A stretch of DNA of 64,000 nucleotides from Begonia masoniana (lineage: Eukaryota > Streptophyta > Magnoliopsida > Cucurbitales > Begoniaceae). The number at the start of each line of letters is the position of its first letter. The stretch's first letter is position 1. The DNA is taken from NCBI GenBank assembly GCA_022432975.1, contig CM039505.1, positions 22,079,338 to 22,143,337 of the forward strand, written 5' to 3'. This document shows positions 1 to 11,543 of the stretch, one piece after another. The notes under the pieces are model-generated. The model made no database searches and had not been told where the DNA came from. It saw only the letters and a program-made list of their open reading frames with translations. The position numbers were made by a program, and so were the translations under genes.

Positions 1-2618
1 TTTACAGGGATATTAGGTACAACGTTATTTTAGGAATGAGATGATTGTGTTAGAATACTTAAGGGAGAATGATTACAAGAGAAGCTAAGGGAAAGAAGGG
101 TGTTATAACATACTTTATGGTATGGTGGGACGAATTAAAGAGAGTGAAGTAATTATCTCATACTTGTCTTTTGCTTAAATTATAAGTACTCCCTATAAAG
201 CTATGTAGCTAATATCAGAGATCTTTATAGGAAAGTGGACAGTTAGGGTTAATCCTTACGCAAGAGGATAGACCTTAGGGGATAGGACATAAAACACAAG
301 GGCATGCTCAAGTATGAGAGATTAATGACAGAACGTTTACTACCGAGGAGATATCGACAACAGGACTTTGGTTATAAAAATTTTAAAGACATAGGTCATT
401 AAAAGTGTACATCCTAGTAGGTGTATGGTTGACCAGAGAGGAGTTGACAATCCTGCATTATAATGTTAATTGGGTCGAAGTGATAATCGTTAGAGAAATG
501 CATGAGTTATGTTCTGGTACAATAAGGGTGAGAGTGCATTAGGCTAAATGCTAGATGATGTAGACCTTTGAATGAGAGGATTATGCATCATGATGGGTAA
601 CCTAGTGTGCTGTGATGAATGGTGAACCCTTAAGATTTTGTTGCCATTAGAGTGATGTAAATTACGGGATGCGAGATTTAGATAGATAGAAACTGGGTCC
701 TAATCGATGAATTTTGAGGTTTTAGAATATGACGAATCAGATAGAGGTTTAAAACTTAACCATAAAATCATTGAGAGATACTCTAGATCATCAAAGTACA
801 ATTAATAAGTTTAAGCGAATAAGGGAATATGGTAGAGACTCAGATATTTTAGATCCATAAGAAGTTGAAGAGATCTAGGCGAAAGTTATATTCAAGAATT
901 TAATTTAGGTTAATTATTGAGAGGATTTGAGAAGTGGCTATTACTTTGGAAGTTTAGAGGGCGTGCTTGATCGATACCGGGTAGTGGATGTAAGATCAAG
1001 GTGCTGCTTAGGCGTGTTCATGTTGACCATTACCCGTAAGGGAAAACGAGCAGATCAAATCGGAATTAGAAAATTAATAAATTTCGAAGACATTTGAGGG
1101 ACCAAAGAATTTTATGTTAGGTGATATGCAAATTACTAGAACGAGCGTTTCCCTAGGAAATGAGTTCTGTCTTAGAAAAAAAAACTATTCGGGAAAAGCT
1201 AAGCACCTTAAATTGAAAGTCATGTTTAAAGGATTAACGCCACAGGTTGATGTTAGAAGGATGACGAATCGGTAGGAGTGGGTATCAATTATAAGAAATG
1301 TAACAAAGTAAGGAATTGCAAACTTTGTTGGTTTATGAGTGTCGGAGTTAAGAGATGAGTCTATAGTTGATATAGTCGAGTTAAGAACCACATACGTGGG
1401 ACTTACTTCTAAGATGGAGGTAGGAACATCAATGTTCGGAGAACTATAAAGACAAACCGTAATGATGAGATGTTTCCAGGTTTGAGAAATATAGGAAGAT
1501 AAGCTTGGGATAGTATATCTAAGTGCAAAACTACTTCAACAACCTAAATTGCAATGTACCATGGACTTAAGAAAGTAGCAACTTTAGCTCCTAGTCAGAT
1601 CTGTTGAGATCTTGAGAGTAGTTTGATAATATAGTTTGTGGATTATAGCAACGGGGACTTTAGTTGTGAAACCCATGCTGGGACCGCTATCGTAATCGGA
1701 GTATTGCTGGAGGAAAGTGTGTGACTTTGGACATTATGGATGAAGTAGTTTATGAGAGAACATTACTAAGAGAACATAAAATTTGAGTTGTCATATCTTA
1801 TGACCGGGGTTAGAGTTGATGAACTTATGCACGAGGTTGGGTTACAACCAAAGGGTTAATGGAAATCTCTAGACGATAGTAGACCTAAGTGAGGTTAAGG
1901 AGCATAGACATGATTACTATCTACAAGTATAGTTGAAGGAAACATTGGTTAAGGAGACCTTGAAGTCAATTTTATTGGTAAATTGAGGGTTTGGCATGAG
2001 CACTGATCAAAAAACCTAAACTTAAGGTGAATTTAGATAAGCTAGGAAGTTCAACGTGTGGTTAATTAATTGGAGATTTAGAAACTTGATGGTACTCGAT
2101 GCATAACCAAGAACATGTTTAGTCCAATTAGAAGTAGTAAATACGATTGTGAGACTAATGTCGATTAGTATGGTTTTAGAAGTCTCGGTCTAGAACCATA
2201 GAAATTGATCTCAACTATAGATAGAATCATAATTCGTAATTAGAAAATATAATTTCGGAAGGAACAAAGGGAATGGACTCGAAGAGCACTGAATGGCATA
2301 ATGGAAGATTTCGGTCGAAGTTATCGACCATTTATAGTGGAGTGTTCGGTCGAGAACGTTGACCGAAACTATGCCCTACTGTTTTTAGCTTCATGATTAA
2401 ATTTAATTTTATAATGAGGTTTGCAATATGTCTTTCGCCCAATGAAGTTAATGGTCTTTAAACGTGTACAAGTGAGAAATGAATAAAAAGTCCAAATTTT
2501 TACGGAATTTTAGAAATAGTTACTTATGGAAATCGAGGGACGTTACACCATAGATTAAGGAATAAGGCCACTACGCTAAGCAACTTTGAGGGCAAAATTT
2601 TGTTTAAAGAGGGTAGGA
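1..2618 (+). mobile_element. Element F interior, non-coding (3' part)
   Basis: This is the interior of an old LTR element that enters from outside the window. No ORF of note exists in any frame. The stretch is recognisable because it aligns by eye, in order, with the interiors of elements D and (reverse strand) C; for example 876-1010 resembles D 7838-7960, and 1556-1620 resembles D 17265-17320. It ends in a polypurine tract (about 2606-2618, AAAGAGGGTAGGA) directly before an LTR beginning TGTAACACC. An LTR-terminus-like piece may be embedded at about 2290-2560. It is decayed and no gag remains in the window. Confidence 0.7.
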
Positions 2619-3604
2619 TGTAACACCAAGAATTTTCGTGTCATGATTTTTAAACACGGATCCGGAATTTTAAAGTTCTACTGTCTCTTTTTATAATAGG
2701 AATTAATATTTCTCTCTTAATGGGGGAATATTTTGGAGGTAAATCGGGGGAACTTAAGGTAAGACAACTCCTCTTTGGCAATATTTTAGCTAATTATATG
2801 GCAAAATAGTAATTGAGGAAGTTAATGTTAGTATTTAAAGGTAAAACCTCCCTCTCATTTCCCTCCAGCTGACTCCTCTCTCTTTCTCTACGATTTCTCC
2901 TTCCCTTCAGCGACTTCCCTTTCGCGCAGCCACGGCTTCCACGCAACCGATTCTTCCTCCTCCGTTTTCTTCAAGATTCAATCCCTAGGTAAGATTCTAA
3001 GTATTATGGACAGTTAACCTTCGATTTTGGAATTCACATTGGTTCGGGTTTGAAGTCCTAAGGCTTGGAAATGCTAGTATTTATGGGACTGTTCGTATCA
3101 TTGGCTTAGATGTTGGAATGTTAGTTTAAACTTTTGGTAGTCGAAGGTTTAAGTGCCATTAATGTAGGTGGAAATAAACTATGCACGCAAGGTGTTCGAT
3201 AAAATACCCGAATGAGATTAGCTGAATTTCTAGGAGATTTTCTTAGTTAGGATTTTGCTAGTTTCAAACTCGATCTAATTAGGATTGATTTTTAACATTG
3301 AAATGTGAAATGTCTTAGGTCGAAAAGACTTCAAGTGAAGGTACGACATTGCTGAGGAGTCCAGATAAGTGAGTGTGTTAGGGACCCAGCCATTAGGGCC
3401 CTACATCACAAGGATACTAGGATTGTGGTTTTGGTGATTTGCTTGATGTCTGTGATCCGTTGAGTGTTATGCTGTGATAAGTATAGTTTCATGACATGTT
3501 ATACGATGATGGTTTGCTTCCTGTAGTGTAATGTTCTCTTACTCATTCATGTACATGCATCATGTTTCCTCCACTGATACACGAAAATGTTTTTCATCTA
3601 TGAT
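2619..3604 (+). mobile_element. Element F 3' LTR, segment 1 of 3
   Basis: The LTR starts TGTAACACC just after the F polypurine tract and is cut at 3604 by the insertion of element D. It continues at 34280 and again at 37785, giving about 2296 bp when the insertions are removed. It follows the shared LTR scaffold. A CT-rich leader is followed by CCTAGGTAAG at about 2985-2994, a micro-exon-like block (3319-3364) opened by TTAG and closed by CCAG with a mutated donor (ATAAGT in place of GTAAGT), and a hairpin-like GCC/GGC motif at about 3389-3400. Confidence 0.8.
3600..3604. repeat. Left target-site duplication of D (ATGAT)
   Basis: The five bases ATGAT precede the D 5' LTR. They recur at 34275-34279 directly after the D 3' LTR, which fixes both element ends. 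Confidence 0.95.
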
Positions 3605-4060
3605 TGTAACACCCGATTTTACGGGTACTTAGAAATTCCTCTATGTAATGAAAATTTCGTAAATATTGGGAATTTAGCCCGTTTTGCGAACGAGAAGTCT
3701 TATTGATACTATATCACTGAATTGGAGTATTGGGAGGAATAAGAGAGTTTTTGGAGATGTAACGCCCAGTTATGAGTTTTGATATCACTTGTAATATAAA
3801 GAGGCATTTTAGTAAACTAGGTCCATTTTATGAACAAAAAGTTTTAATAAAACCGTTATGATTAATATGAATTTTAGGAGAAATATGGGAATTTTAGAAG
3901 TTTAAATCAAAATGTAACATTCTAGTTTCCGTTTTAACCCTATAGTGGTTTGATCCGTAAAAATAGTAAATTAAATCCGTTTGACGAACGGAAAGCTTTA
4001 TTAGAGCCCTAGTAATAAGTTAGAATTATTGGTGAAATGAGAAAATTTTGGAGAAACCGA
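3605..4060 (+). repeat. Threefold tandem U3 module in D 5' LTR
   Basis: Three diverged copies of a ~150-bp module begin at 3605, 3758 and 3913 (spacing 153 and 155). Each opens with TGTAAC and contains a (G)TAAAT...TTTTGCGAACG-like segment followed by a purine-rich end. The 3' LTR repeats the layout at 31196, 31349 and 31504. The LTRs of B, L and C carry two such modules, and those of A and J carry one. Confidence 0.7.
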
Positions 4061-4673
4061 ACCGACAGTCAAATAACAAAATAAACAAAAAATCAAAGGA
4101 GGTGCAAACTTGTCATTTACCAAGTCAAATGCATAAAATCACAAAGCCCCTCTTTCTCTCACACTTCACGTTTTCTCTCCCTCTCCTTTCTCTCCAACGG
4201 GGATCTTTCACTTCCTCCACGGTGATTCATCACGTTTCTCCGTTGTTCTTCCTCCGATCTTCAAAGGTTCTTCAAGTTTCCTTCTCCTAGCGGTATCCTA
4301 GGCAAGAGTCTATAGTTTTGGAGCTTTAGTTCTCGATTTTTAGGTTGTTTAATGATTAGGGTTTCGTTAGGTTTCATTGAAAATAGTTGGGTTTTGTTAG
4401 AAAAGGTTAGTTATGGTGGTATTGACGATCATTGAAAGTTATTGGATAAAAAATTGGGTGTATTCAATGTTTAGGTTGAAAAATCAGAAATTTGGAGCTT
4501 GGAAACCTCCATTAATGGAGGTTAGTTAGTTGTGAGCATAAATTGCTCGATAAAATGCCTGAGAGAGGTTTATTAGATTTTTAGGAAATTTCCTTTAGTT
4601 AGAAGTTTCGTTAGTTTACGAAATTTCATTGTTTAGACCCGTTTTTAACAAAGAACATTGTGGATTGGCTTAG

Positions 4674-4718
4674 GTGAACGCAGCTCACAGACAGAGCTCG
4701 GTGCGCTAAGGACGACAG
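4674..4718 (+). other. Putative 45-nt leader micro-exon in D 5' LTR
   Basis: The block is bounded by an acceptor-like TTGGCTTAG and a donor-like GACAG/GTAAGT. A block of the same length and position with the same flanking consensus is found in every other well-preserved LTR here: D 3' 32272-32316, C 10406-10450 and 16076-16120, G 36949-36993, J 42491-42535, L 46399-46443 and 49803-49847, B 52451-52495 and 59768-59812. It is 46 nt in A (18855-18900, 25859-25904), E (29799-29844) and F (3319-3364), and 51 nt in M (63551-63601). Several copies share a GGACGnAGCTCG core. Splicing is inferred, not shown. Confidence 0.6.
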
Positions 4719-4740
4719 GTAAGTTCTTGTGACTTATTGT

Positions 4741-4758
4741 GGCCGATTGGCCTACACC
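4741..4758 (+). promoter_or_regulatory. Conserved hairpin after the micro-exon donor (D)
   Basis: GGCCGATTGGCC followed by TACACC lies 22 nt downstream of the putative donor. The same position in other LTRs holds a stem with changed but still pairing bases, for example GACCGAAAGGTC in B and GCCTTCGGGC in M. This suggests a selected RNA structure. Confidence 0.6.
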
Positions 4759-5876
4759 ATAAGTCAGAATTCGTGTTGATGATTGTTTGGTGTTGTGCTT
4801 GTTTAATTGCTTTGATTGGGTAGTTAGGATTCGATTGTTTTTATAGGTTAAGTAATGTTATGTTTTGATGGTATTCACGTTATGTATGTTTATATTATGT
4901 ATTGAACTGTTCATGCATCATAGTTTTCCAAATGCCATGAAAAACGAATTTACGCATTGATTTCAAAGAAAAGGTATTGTATGCATGTAACAAGTAAAGT
5001 ATCATAGTAAACAACGCATGGTGGTTATTCGGGGAGAGGTACAGACCTGGCGTTCCGTGGTGAGCGGGTCTCCCTCCTTTTAGATGGTGTGGGCTATCTA
5101 CCCGCTTGAATGAGCCCTATCCATCAGACTGAGAAAGGTCCCGATAACCAAGACTGACACGTACTGAAATGAAACGACATGGACGGTTTTCATAGCATTA
5201 AACATACATGATCACGCATAGACATTTACGTAGAATTTACTGAGATTTTTATCTCATAGGTGTCTTTATGGTGTAGGTGACTTTGAGCAAGGTGAGGACG
5301 AAATCCCTCCACCTGACGAGCCTGCACATTGACGGAGGATGCCCATGGGAGCGGCTAGTGCAGTCGGTGCGAACTTGACCCATGGGAGCAGTAGGTTAAG
5401 TGTTTTGGGTTGTTTTGGGATTAATGGACTGATGGGTGATAGTTAAATGAATTGTATAGTTAAATCATTATAGGATGCTTGGTATCTGGTTAGTTGATAG
5501 ATTGATGTGTTTGATTATTTAGTCAGCTTCCGCTATGTACGTGTGAATATTGATGAAATAGGTCGGTTTGATGATTTAAATGGATTAGGTTTTGTTGGTA
5601 TTGATAAATTAGGTTTTGGATGAAATAGAAATGGGTTTTGATGTTTGGAAATCAGATTGTTAATTAGAGTCGGAATTGATGACTTGTGGATGAGGTTTTC
5701 AAGTTAATGGATGCATATTTTATGTGATAGATATGGATGAATTGAGGAATTTATAATGGTGAATTTGATGCTTAAGGAGGAAAGGGAGTAAGTTGATATT
5801 GAGTATGTAGAGTTGGTTAAGTATGAAGGAGAGTAGAAGTGTTGAATGTGTAAAAAAAATGGGGAAATTGCCTTTG

Positions 5877-6275
5877 AAGTGTCTACCTGTGCCTGCCGGG
5901 GTAGACACCTTGCCAGGCAAGGTGTCGACCCCTCAGACAAGGTGTCGACCGAACATACAAAGGAATGCAAACCGAGAGCAAAACTGTTTTTGAAGTGTCG
6001 ACCCCTCAAACAAGGTGTCGACCGAACTTACAAAGGAATGCAACCTGAGAGCAAAACTGTTTTTAAAGTGTCGACCCTTTAGACAAGGTGTCGACCGAAC
6101 TTACAAAGGAATGCAACCAGAGAACAAAACTGTTTTTGAAGTGTCGACCCCTCAGACAAGGTGTCAACCGCTGTTGCAAGGTGTCGACCGGTTTCAGTAC
6201 AAACAAAAACCAGAACCTTTTTAGGGGTCGACCACTATTATGAAGTGTCGATCGAAAGCTCTGGGGGTCAACCAG
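5877..6275 (+). repeat. 73-bp tandem repeat with GTGTCGACC palindromes (D 5' LTR)
   Basis: GGTGTCGACC or a one-base variant recurs at 5941, 6014, 6087 and 6160, exactly 73 bp apart. A second GTGTCGACC lies in each unit about 29 bp upstream, and degenerate copies flank the block. The core GTCGAC is self-complementary. The same repeat is at about 33490-33895 in the 3' LTR. A related unit in inverted orientation is in LTR I (39810-40215). Confidence 0.85.
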
Positions 6276-6664
6276 GGTGCTTTTTATAGTGTTAAACTTG
6301 AGATTTTGATTAATTTTATCTTGTAACGAGTCTTCCACGCACAGTAGTCTTCCGCCGAATGAGGTTAATTGTCTCTAAACAAGTGAGATTAAAGGATTGA
6401 AACCTTAGACGAGTCATTTTGGGTACGTTCTAAGTTAAAGCCAAAATGTCGATAGATACGGATTGAATGCCCGAGTCCGTTCTCTAACGAATGAACGATT
6501 GTAATGAAAGAAAGTGAATGAATGAATGATGAATGAAACGAAGAACGAAAAAGTTAAGTGAATAAAAAGAAAAACTTTATGAGAACGGGCGAGGGTATTA
6601 TGTATGCACGATCACGACACAGGTCGTAGCGGCACCGACGTGGGGTCGAGGTCGTCACAACAGT

Positions 6665-6680
6665 TGGTATCAGAGCTCCC
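6665..6680 (+). promoter_or_regulatory. Primer binding site of D
   Basis: TGGTATCAGAGCTCCC starts five bases after the 5' LTR end. TGGTATCAGAGC matches the usual plant PBS complementary to the 3' end of initiator tRNA-Met. Confidence 0.9.
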
Positions 6681-6748
6681 GGGTTTTAAAATCGGTTCTG
6701 TAGACTACTCGACTACGCAAGCCACTACACAGACATGCTTCTTCAACA

Positions 6749-6811
6749 GTAAGTACGTTATATGTTTTCTTTGTTTTGATTTCTTAGAATTGTTGCCTTT
6801 AATTGTTATAG
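6749..6811 (+). other. Putative 63-nt intron just before D mini-gag
   Basis: GTAAGTACG opens the segment and a T-rich run ending GTTATAG closes it, nine bases before the gag ATG. Segments of 60-66 nt with the same ends stand in the same place in A (24195-24258), B (57951-58014), C (14623-14688) and I (39522-39581). Splicing itself is inferred. Confidence 0.6.
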
Positions 6812-6820
6812 GTTAGCAAA

Positions 6821-7381
6821 ATGGTGCGAAAAGGAAATGATAGAGACTTGAGAGACGATACGATAGACCAACTAAGAGACTTCATTGCCCAACAAGCTCA
6901 ACATCTAGATCGACAAGCGCAACATATAGGTAGACAATCTCGCCAACTTGAATCATTGATCAACTGAGAGGGCCATAGAACCCAGTTGGTGATTGCTCCA
7001 AATAACCATGGTGTGGAGAGGTTCCTCATAGAGTTTCGACCGCACCCAGTAGAGGAAAAACAACAGAGAGGTGTTAAAAGGTCGTACGAGGGAAGGGATG
7101 GCCATGGTAAAGGCAAACAGGCACAAGGAACTTCCGAAAAACCTCAATGTCCTAATTGCCAGAAGAAGCACTATGGTGTGTGTAGATTGGGGACAGATCG
7201 GTGTTTTAGATGTGGCGGGGCAGACCATTACGCCCATAATTGTCCAAGAACGGTTACCAATCGGGAGAGAGTCACACCGAGGATAATTGCCCAGATCGAA
7301 GACGAGAAAACTGCCCAGCCATCAACTGTTTCAGGTAGGATTTTATCTCCCCAGGTAATAAAACGAGGAACAATAGAATAG
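6821..7381 (+). pseudogene. Capsid-less mini-Gag of element D (one nonsense codon)
   Basis: The frame is 187 codons (186 aa without the terminator) and begins MVRKGNDRD, matching the Gag start of A and B (MVRGRD). It has a Gln/Arg-rich N-terminal helix (residues ~20-45), then passes straight to the basic segment QQRGVKR (residues ~80-90) and two zinc-knuckle motifs: CPNCQKKHYGVC (CX2CX3HX3C) and CFRCGGADHYAHNC (CX2CX4HX4C). The ~150-residue capsid part seen in A is absent. The frame stops just where the protease would start. A TGA at 6965-6967 interrupts it; the neighbouring text and the A sequence suggest an Arg codon lost by C to T. The role would be RNA binding, inferred from the knuckles. 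Confidence 0.75.
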
Positions 7382-9114
7382 AAATAGGGTAGTTGGAGCG
7401 ATGGCTTAATGACAACATATAAGTACGATAGATAAAAGTAGGCAAGAGAACGGTAGAAGGTGGGTAGAAGGGGTTCCTAGGTGAACCTTGACGAGGAGGC
7501 AGTAGATTAGATCCAGGACGATATATGTCTTGTAGAAATAGAGTTATGTGTTAATAGGGTTAACCTGGCTTAACCACAGGAAGTTGGACACTTAAAATTG
7601 AGTTACCATAGAAGGATACAACTTGCGAGATATAAGATCTAAATAGAAAGAAACTAGATCCTAGTTGACAAACCCTTAGAATTTTAAAATATGATCAATC
7701 AAGGAGAAATTTGAAGCTTTGACGTAAGATTTACTAAAGGATATGCTAGATTGTCAAGATGCGTTAGTGCGTATGAATAAATAGGAAATGGTAGCAGGAA
7801 TTTGAATATCCTAGATCCGCGAGAGGTTGGGAGTGTCTAGACAAAGGTAGCCTTCAAAAGTTTAGTTTAAGTAAATTGTTGAGAGGGAATGTAAAGTGTT
7901 AATTCCTTGGGCAAAGGGGTGATAGATCGGATACAACATTGTAGATGAGAGATCGAAGTGATTTAGAGAATATTCATATCGACGAATATCAATGAAGAAG
8001 ATAAGGGAATTTACTCGGAGTTGAAAGGTTAACAAATCTCGAGGCAATAGAGAATCAAAGTTATACGAAATGTAATACTCGGGTAACAGAATGTGCCAAT
8101 CTCCAAGGGATACGCATCGTCTGAGAAGACAAGTTGGTAACGGACGTTTTCCCATTTTGCGAAAAGACTTCAATCTATAGACTATAAAAAGGGAGACCAA
8201 GCAAAGTTAAGAGTGATCGGTAAGTAGTAGACATGTCATGCATTGGTATAGTTTAATTAGAGGTTATTAGGCAAGAGTGTAAGAGCTAGAAAGAACTTAG
8301 AAACCCAAACACAATAACTACTGAGGGAAAAGTTTAGCACTCCAAATTAGAGGTCGCATTTTGGGGTTTAAGACAACTAGTATAACCATAGAAGGGATAA
8401 CGATTCAACTAGAGTGAGTCTCTAGTTGGTACTATTTAAGTTGAGAGCCATAGATGTGAGACTTGCCACCGAGATGGAAGTAGGAACATCAATGTTTGGA
8501 GAACTAGGAAGGCTAGTCTTGATGAAGAGATGTTGTAAATTATTGGAAAAATAAAGAGGTAAAATTTGAGAATTCGAGGAGATTGGATTAAGGGTATGAA
8601 CCTATCTACAACAAGTTGCAAACAAGAAGGTTGTTGGATGAATCGTTGTGCGAGAGCCAAATAGAATATTTAGAACCCGACTAAGAGGGGCGAAAGAGGG
8701 TAGACCGTTTAGTAACTTCGAAGAAATCCTTGGGCGATGCTAGAAATAGGTGCCGTAGGTTGTTAGATTAAATGAAGAGCTAAGATTAGAAGTTTAGCCC
8801 ATTGTTTTGTACCCAATGATTTGAGGAATTAATGGATTATCGAATAAAGAGAACGGGGTTTTGTACACGGACTATCTAAGTAAACTTAGAAGTGGGGCTA
8901 AGTTAGGAAAAAGTTCCAGAGGTTCGACTCGTATTCGACAAATCGAAATCAATGAGTACACAAATGCCTTAAAGTTACAACGAATAAATTAAAATGTATC
9001 AATGGTGAAACTTAGGGAATCGACTACAGTCGGAGTTTATAAGATGGAATATGACAAACGGAGTGTAAGGTAGATTATATAAGAATTCAGTTAAGGAGGT
9101 AACGAGGGAGCTTG
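7382..9114 (+). mobile_element. Element D non-coding interior, part 1
   Basis: No sustained reading frame and no pol motif is visible on either strand. The order of short matching blocks is the same as in F (about 600-1500) and in the reverse complement of C (about 12900-14040), so this is a shared non-coding interior rather than random filler. It is cut at 9114 by element C. Confidence 0.7.
9110..9114. repeat. Left target-site duplication of C (GCTTG)
   Basis: GCTTG at 9110-9114 is repeated at 17209-17213, immediately outside the two ends of element C. Confidence 0.95.
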
Positions 9115-9975
9115 TGTGACGACCCCAACCCGATCAGGGCCGCCACGGACTAGCCGTGACATAACCATTACCTAAGCCATCGTATTTTCTCATAAACTTT
9201 TTTTTTCATTTTTACTTAACACTTTAAAAGAAAACTAACTCAGACAATTGACCCACCTCTAACGACCTTTAGGGTCTAACTTTGACTTAAACATTTTGAG
9301 CGTAAAACATTTTGACTTTTAAAACATTTAGAACTAGACTAAAACCATTACTAACTTAAAACAATTAACACTTAAAGTAAGATCAATTAAAACAAAACAC
9401 TAATATAACCTATACTCAAGAAAACAAACTGCGTGGATCGCTCTAAAAATCGAGCGTATCCTTACCTGTTTTAAAATAACCAAACATTTCAAAATACCCA
9501 AACAGTTCCAGTATATTCTCCAAAATAAAGACTTTACATTCTAAACAATCTACTACCACTACATTTACATCATTCTAAACAATCTAGTGCCACTACATAT
9601 ACATCAAAACTTGACTTTTCGTACATTTTCTATCAAAACATCTATTCTACATACTTAAACACTTTGATACTTTCACAAATTAAACCTACACGTAGACCTA
9701 CTAACCAACAAAACTAACTCACATCATTCGACATACGTCATTCAAGCCATTGGATTCATCAAGCCAAAACACACCCCATCGCCACGAGCACCACCCGTCG
9801 ACCACCTATTCCTTGTCATCATGAGGAACTCTCACCTTCACACCTGTCACCTACATCATACAACATAAACAGTAAGCCTAATGCTTAGTAAGGGGATGCT
9901 CTAAACATAACTTTACATATATGCATGACATTTATAAAACATTTTCGTTTCATTTCGTAAAACCATTACTTTTAG

Positions 9976-10105
9976 TCCCGTGAGAACATACAATTAGTCC
10001 CGTGAGAACATACAGTCAGGCCCGTGAGAAACATACCATTAATCCCGTGAGAACATACAGTCAGGCCCGTGAGAAACATATCATTAGTCCCGTGAGAACA
10101 TACAT
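9976..10105 (-). repeat. Minisatellite in C 3' LTR (CCCGTGAGAAACATAC type)
   Basis: About six copies of a ~20-bp unit containing CCCGTGAGAACATAC alternate between two variants (TTAGTCCC and GTCAGGCCC openings). The other C LTR has the same block at about 15640-15770. It occupies the slot downstream of the micro-exon donor where other families have different repeats. Confidence 0.8.
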
Positions 10106-11073
10106 CATTCACATAATCGTTCTTTCATTTAACTTTTCATAAAACATGCTCGTAAATAGTTCGTATGCACCTTTTATAAAACATGATGCATGAGGAGTTC
10201 ATAGACATACATAGACATATCATCAACCATTCACAACGTACATGGACATGCTATACTCATAACAAACTTAACAAACCACTAATAACTAACATTCTATGCT
10301 ACCCGACTCATTAAACCCACAGTCAGAAAATCATCATCAAAATAGAAAAACCTAACGTTGATACGATGTAGGGCCTTAAGGGCCGGAAACCTAACATCCA
10401 CTTACCTGGCGTCCGTAGCTAGCCGAGCACCGTCCAAAAGTCGTCTCCACCTAAAGCATTTCACAATTAAGGGCATTAAAATCGATCTTAATTAAACGAA
10501 TTCTAAACTTAAACTAAGCTCCTAGCTAAGGCAATTTCTCCAAAAACTCTCATTTTCTCTATTCGAGCATTTTATCGAACACCTCACGTGCGCACATTCA
10601 AACACACTTTTCTCTCTAATCCGACATCCGATCACGACCATTCAAACGCCAATACGTCACCCATAACATCTACTTTAATATGCCATAGCTAAATTTCAAA
10701 TCACACTTAGCAATCGAGCCTAAAAATCCCAATTTCAATATACATTAAAACAATATATACTAAACACTAAACCCTAATTCCTAAATCCGTTAACAACCAC
10801 AATCTCTCACAACTATCGTCAATAGTCGTAAATAGATAGTCAAAGGGAATTAATTAAAACATCCTAACGATTTCCAACCAAAATTGAATATTTCTAACAA
10901 AACCCTAAATCGATAAACCTAACGAATAACAACCAAAATCAACAACTAAACATGTCTAGAGTTTAGGGCTTACCTAAAGGATCGATTGGAGAAGGAAAAC
11001 CGAAGAAGAAATCGCCGGAAGAGGAGCATTGATCGGCGTTGAAGGAAACGGCGAAGGAGGAGAAAATGTCGCA

Positions 11074-11078
<5 letters not shown>

Positions 11079-11118
<40 letters not shown>
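11079..11118. repeat. (GA)n microsatellite in C LTR
   Basis: An uninterrupted GA run lies in the leader part of the C LTR. The sister LTR has it at about 16746-16782, slightly shorter. Confidence 0.9.
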
Positions 11119-11120
<2 letters not shown>

Positions 11121-11543
11121 CACGATTTGGAGAAGAAAATGGAAGGAAGAGGGTATTTGTAAATTAACTAAAATTGACTAAGCAAATTACAAGTTTGCCC
11201 TTAGCTCAATTCTCTGCTTAATTCCTTATTTCGTCTATCGATTTGGTTTCTCCGAAATTTCCTTAAACCTCTAAATATTCCAATTTAATCCTAGGGTTCT
11301 AACGAAACTCACCGTTTGCGAAACGGACTTAATTTACTATTTTTGCGAGTTAAAACACTATAGGGCTAAAAATGGAACATAGCGTTACGCTATCCATTTG
11401 AATTTCTAAAAATTTACTTATTTTACTAAAAATCCTCACAAATTCTTAGGGCTCTAATGAAACTTCCCATTCGAGAAAATACTTTAATTGGAATTTACTA
11501 AGATACCCTTAAGAGTGGAAACCCGTAAATTCCGGGTGTTACA

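Larger units (their letters stand above)
3605..6659 (+). mobile_element. Element D 5' LTR
   Basis: The 3055-bp LTR runs from TGTAACACCC to GTCGTCACA. In order it contains a threefold upstream module (3605 to about 4060), a CT-rich leader (about 4140-4290) ending at a weak donor (CTAG/GCAAGA at 4301; the sister LTR has CTAG/GTAAGA), the micro-exon at 4674-4718, a GGCC hairpin at 4741, an acceptor-like GGTGTAG/GTGA at 5271-5279, and the palindrome-rich repeat at about 5877-6275. No long ORF belongs here; short ORFs across the palindromes are chance products. Confidence 0.92.
9115..11543 (-). mobile_element. Element C 3' LTR
   Basis: On the plus strand the LTR reads TGTGACGACC...CGGGTGTTACA. 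Reading the minus strand, it has two tandem U3 modules, a (GA)n-bearing leader, a splice-like block at 10406-10450, a GGCC stem (10371-10386), and a short tandem repeat at about 9976-10105. No strong palindrome array is present in the U5 side, unlike the other families. Confidence 0.92.

Noticed and set aside
5704..6338. ORFs of 66-101 codons on both strands
   Set aside because: All run through the 73-bp palindromic repeat of the D LTR and translate it in different frames. The D 3' LTR has similar chance ORFs.
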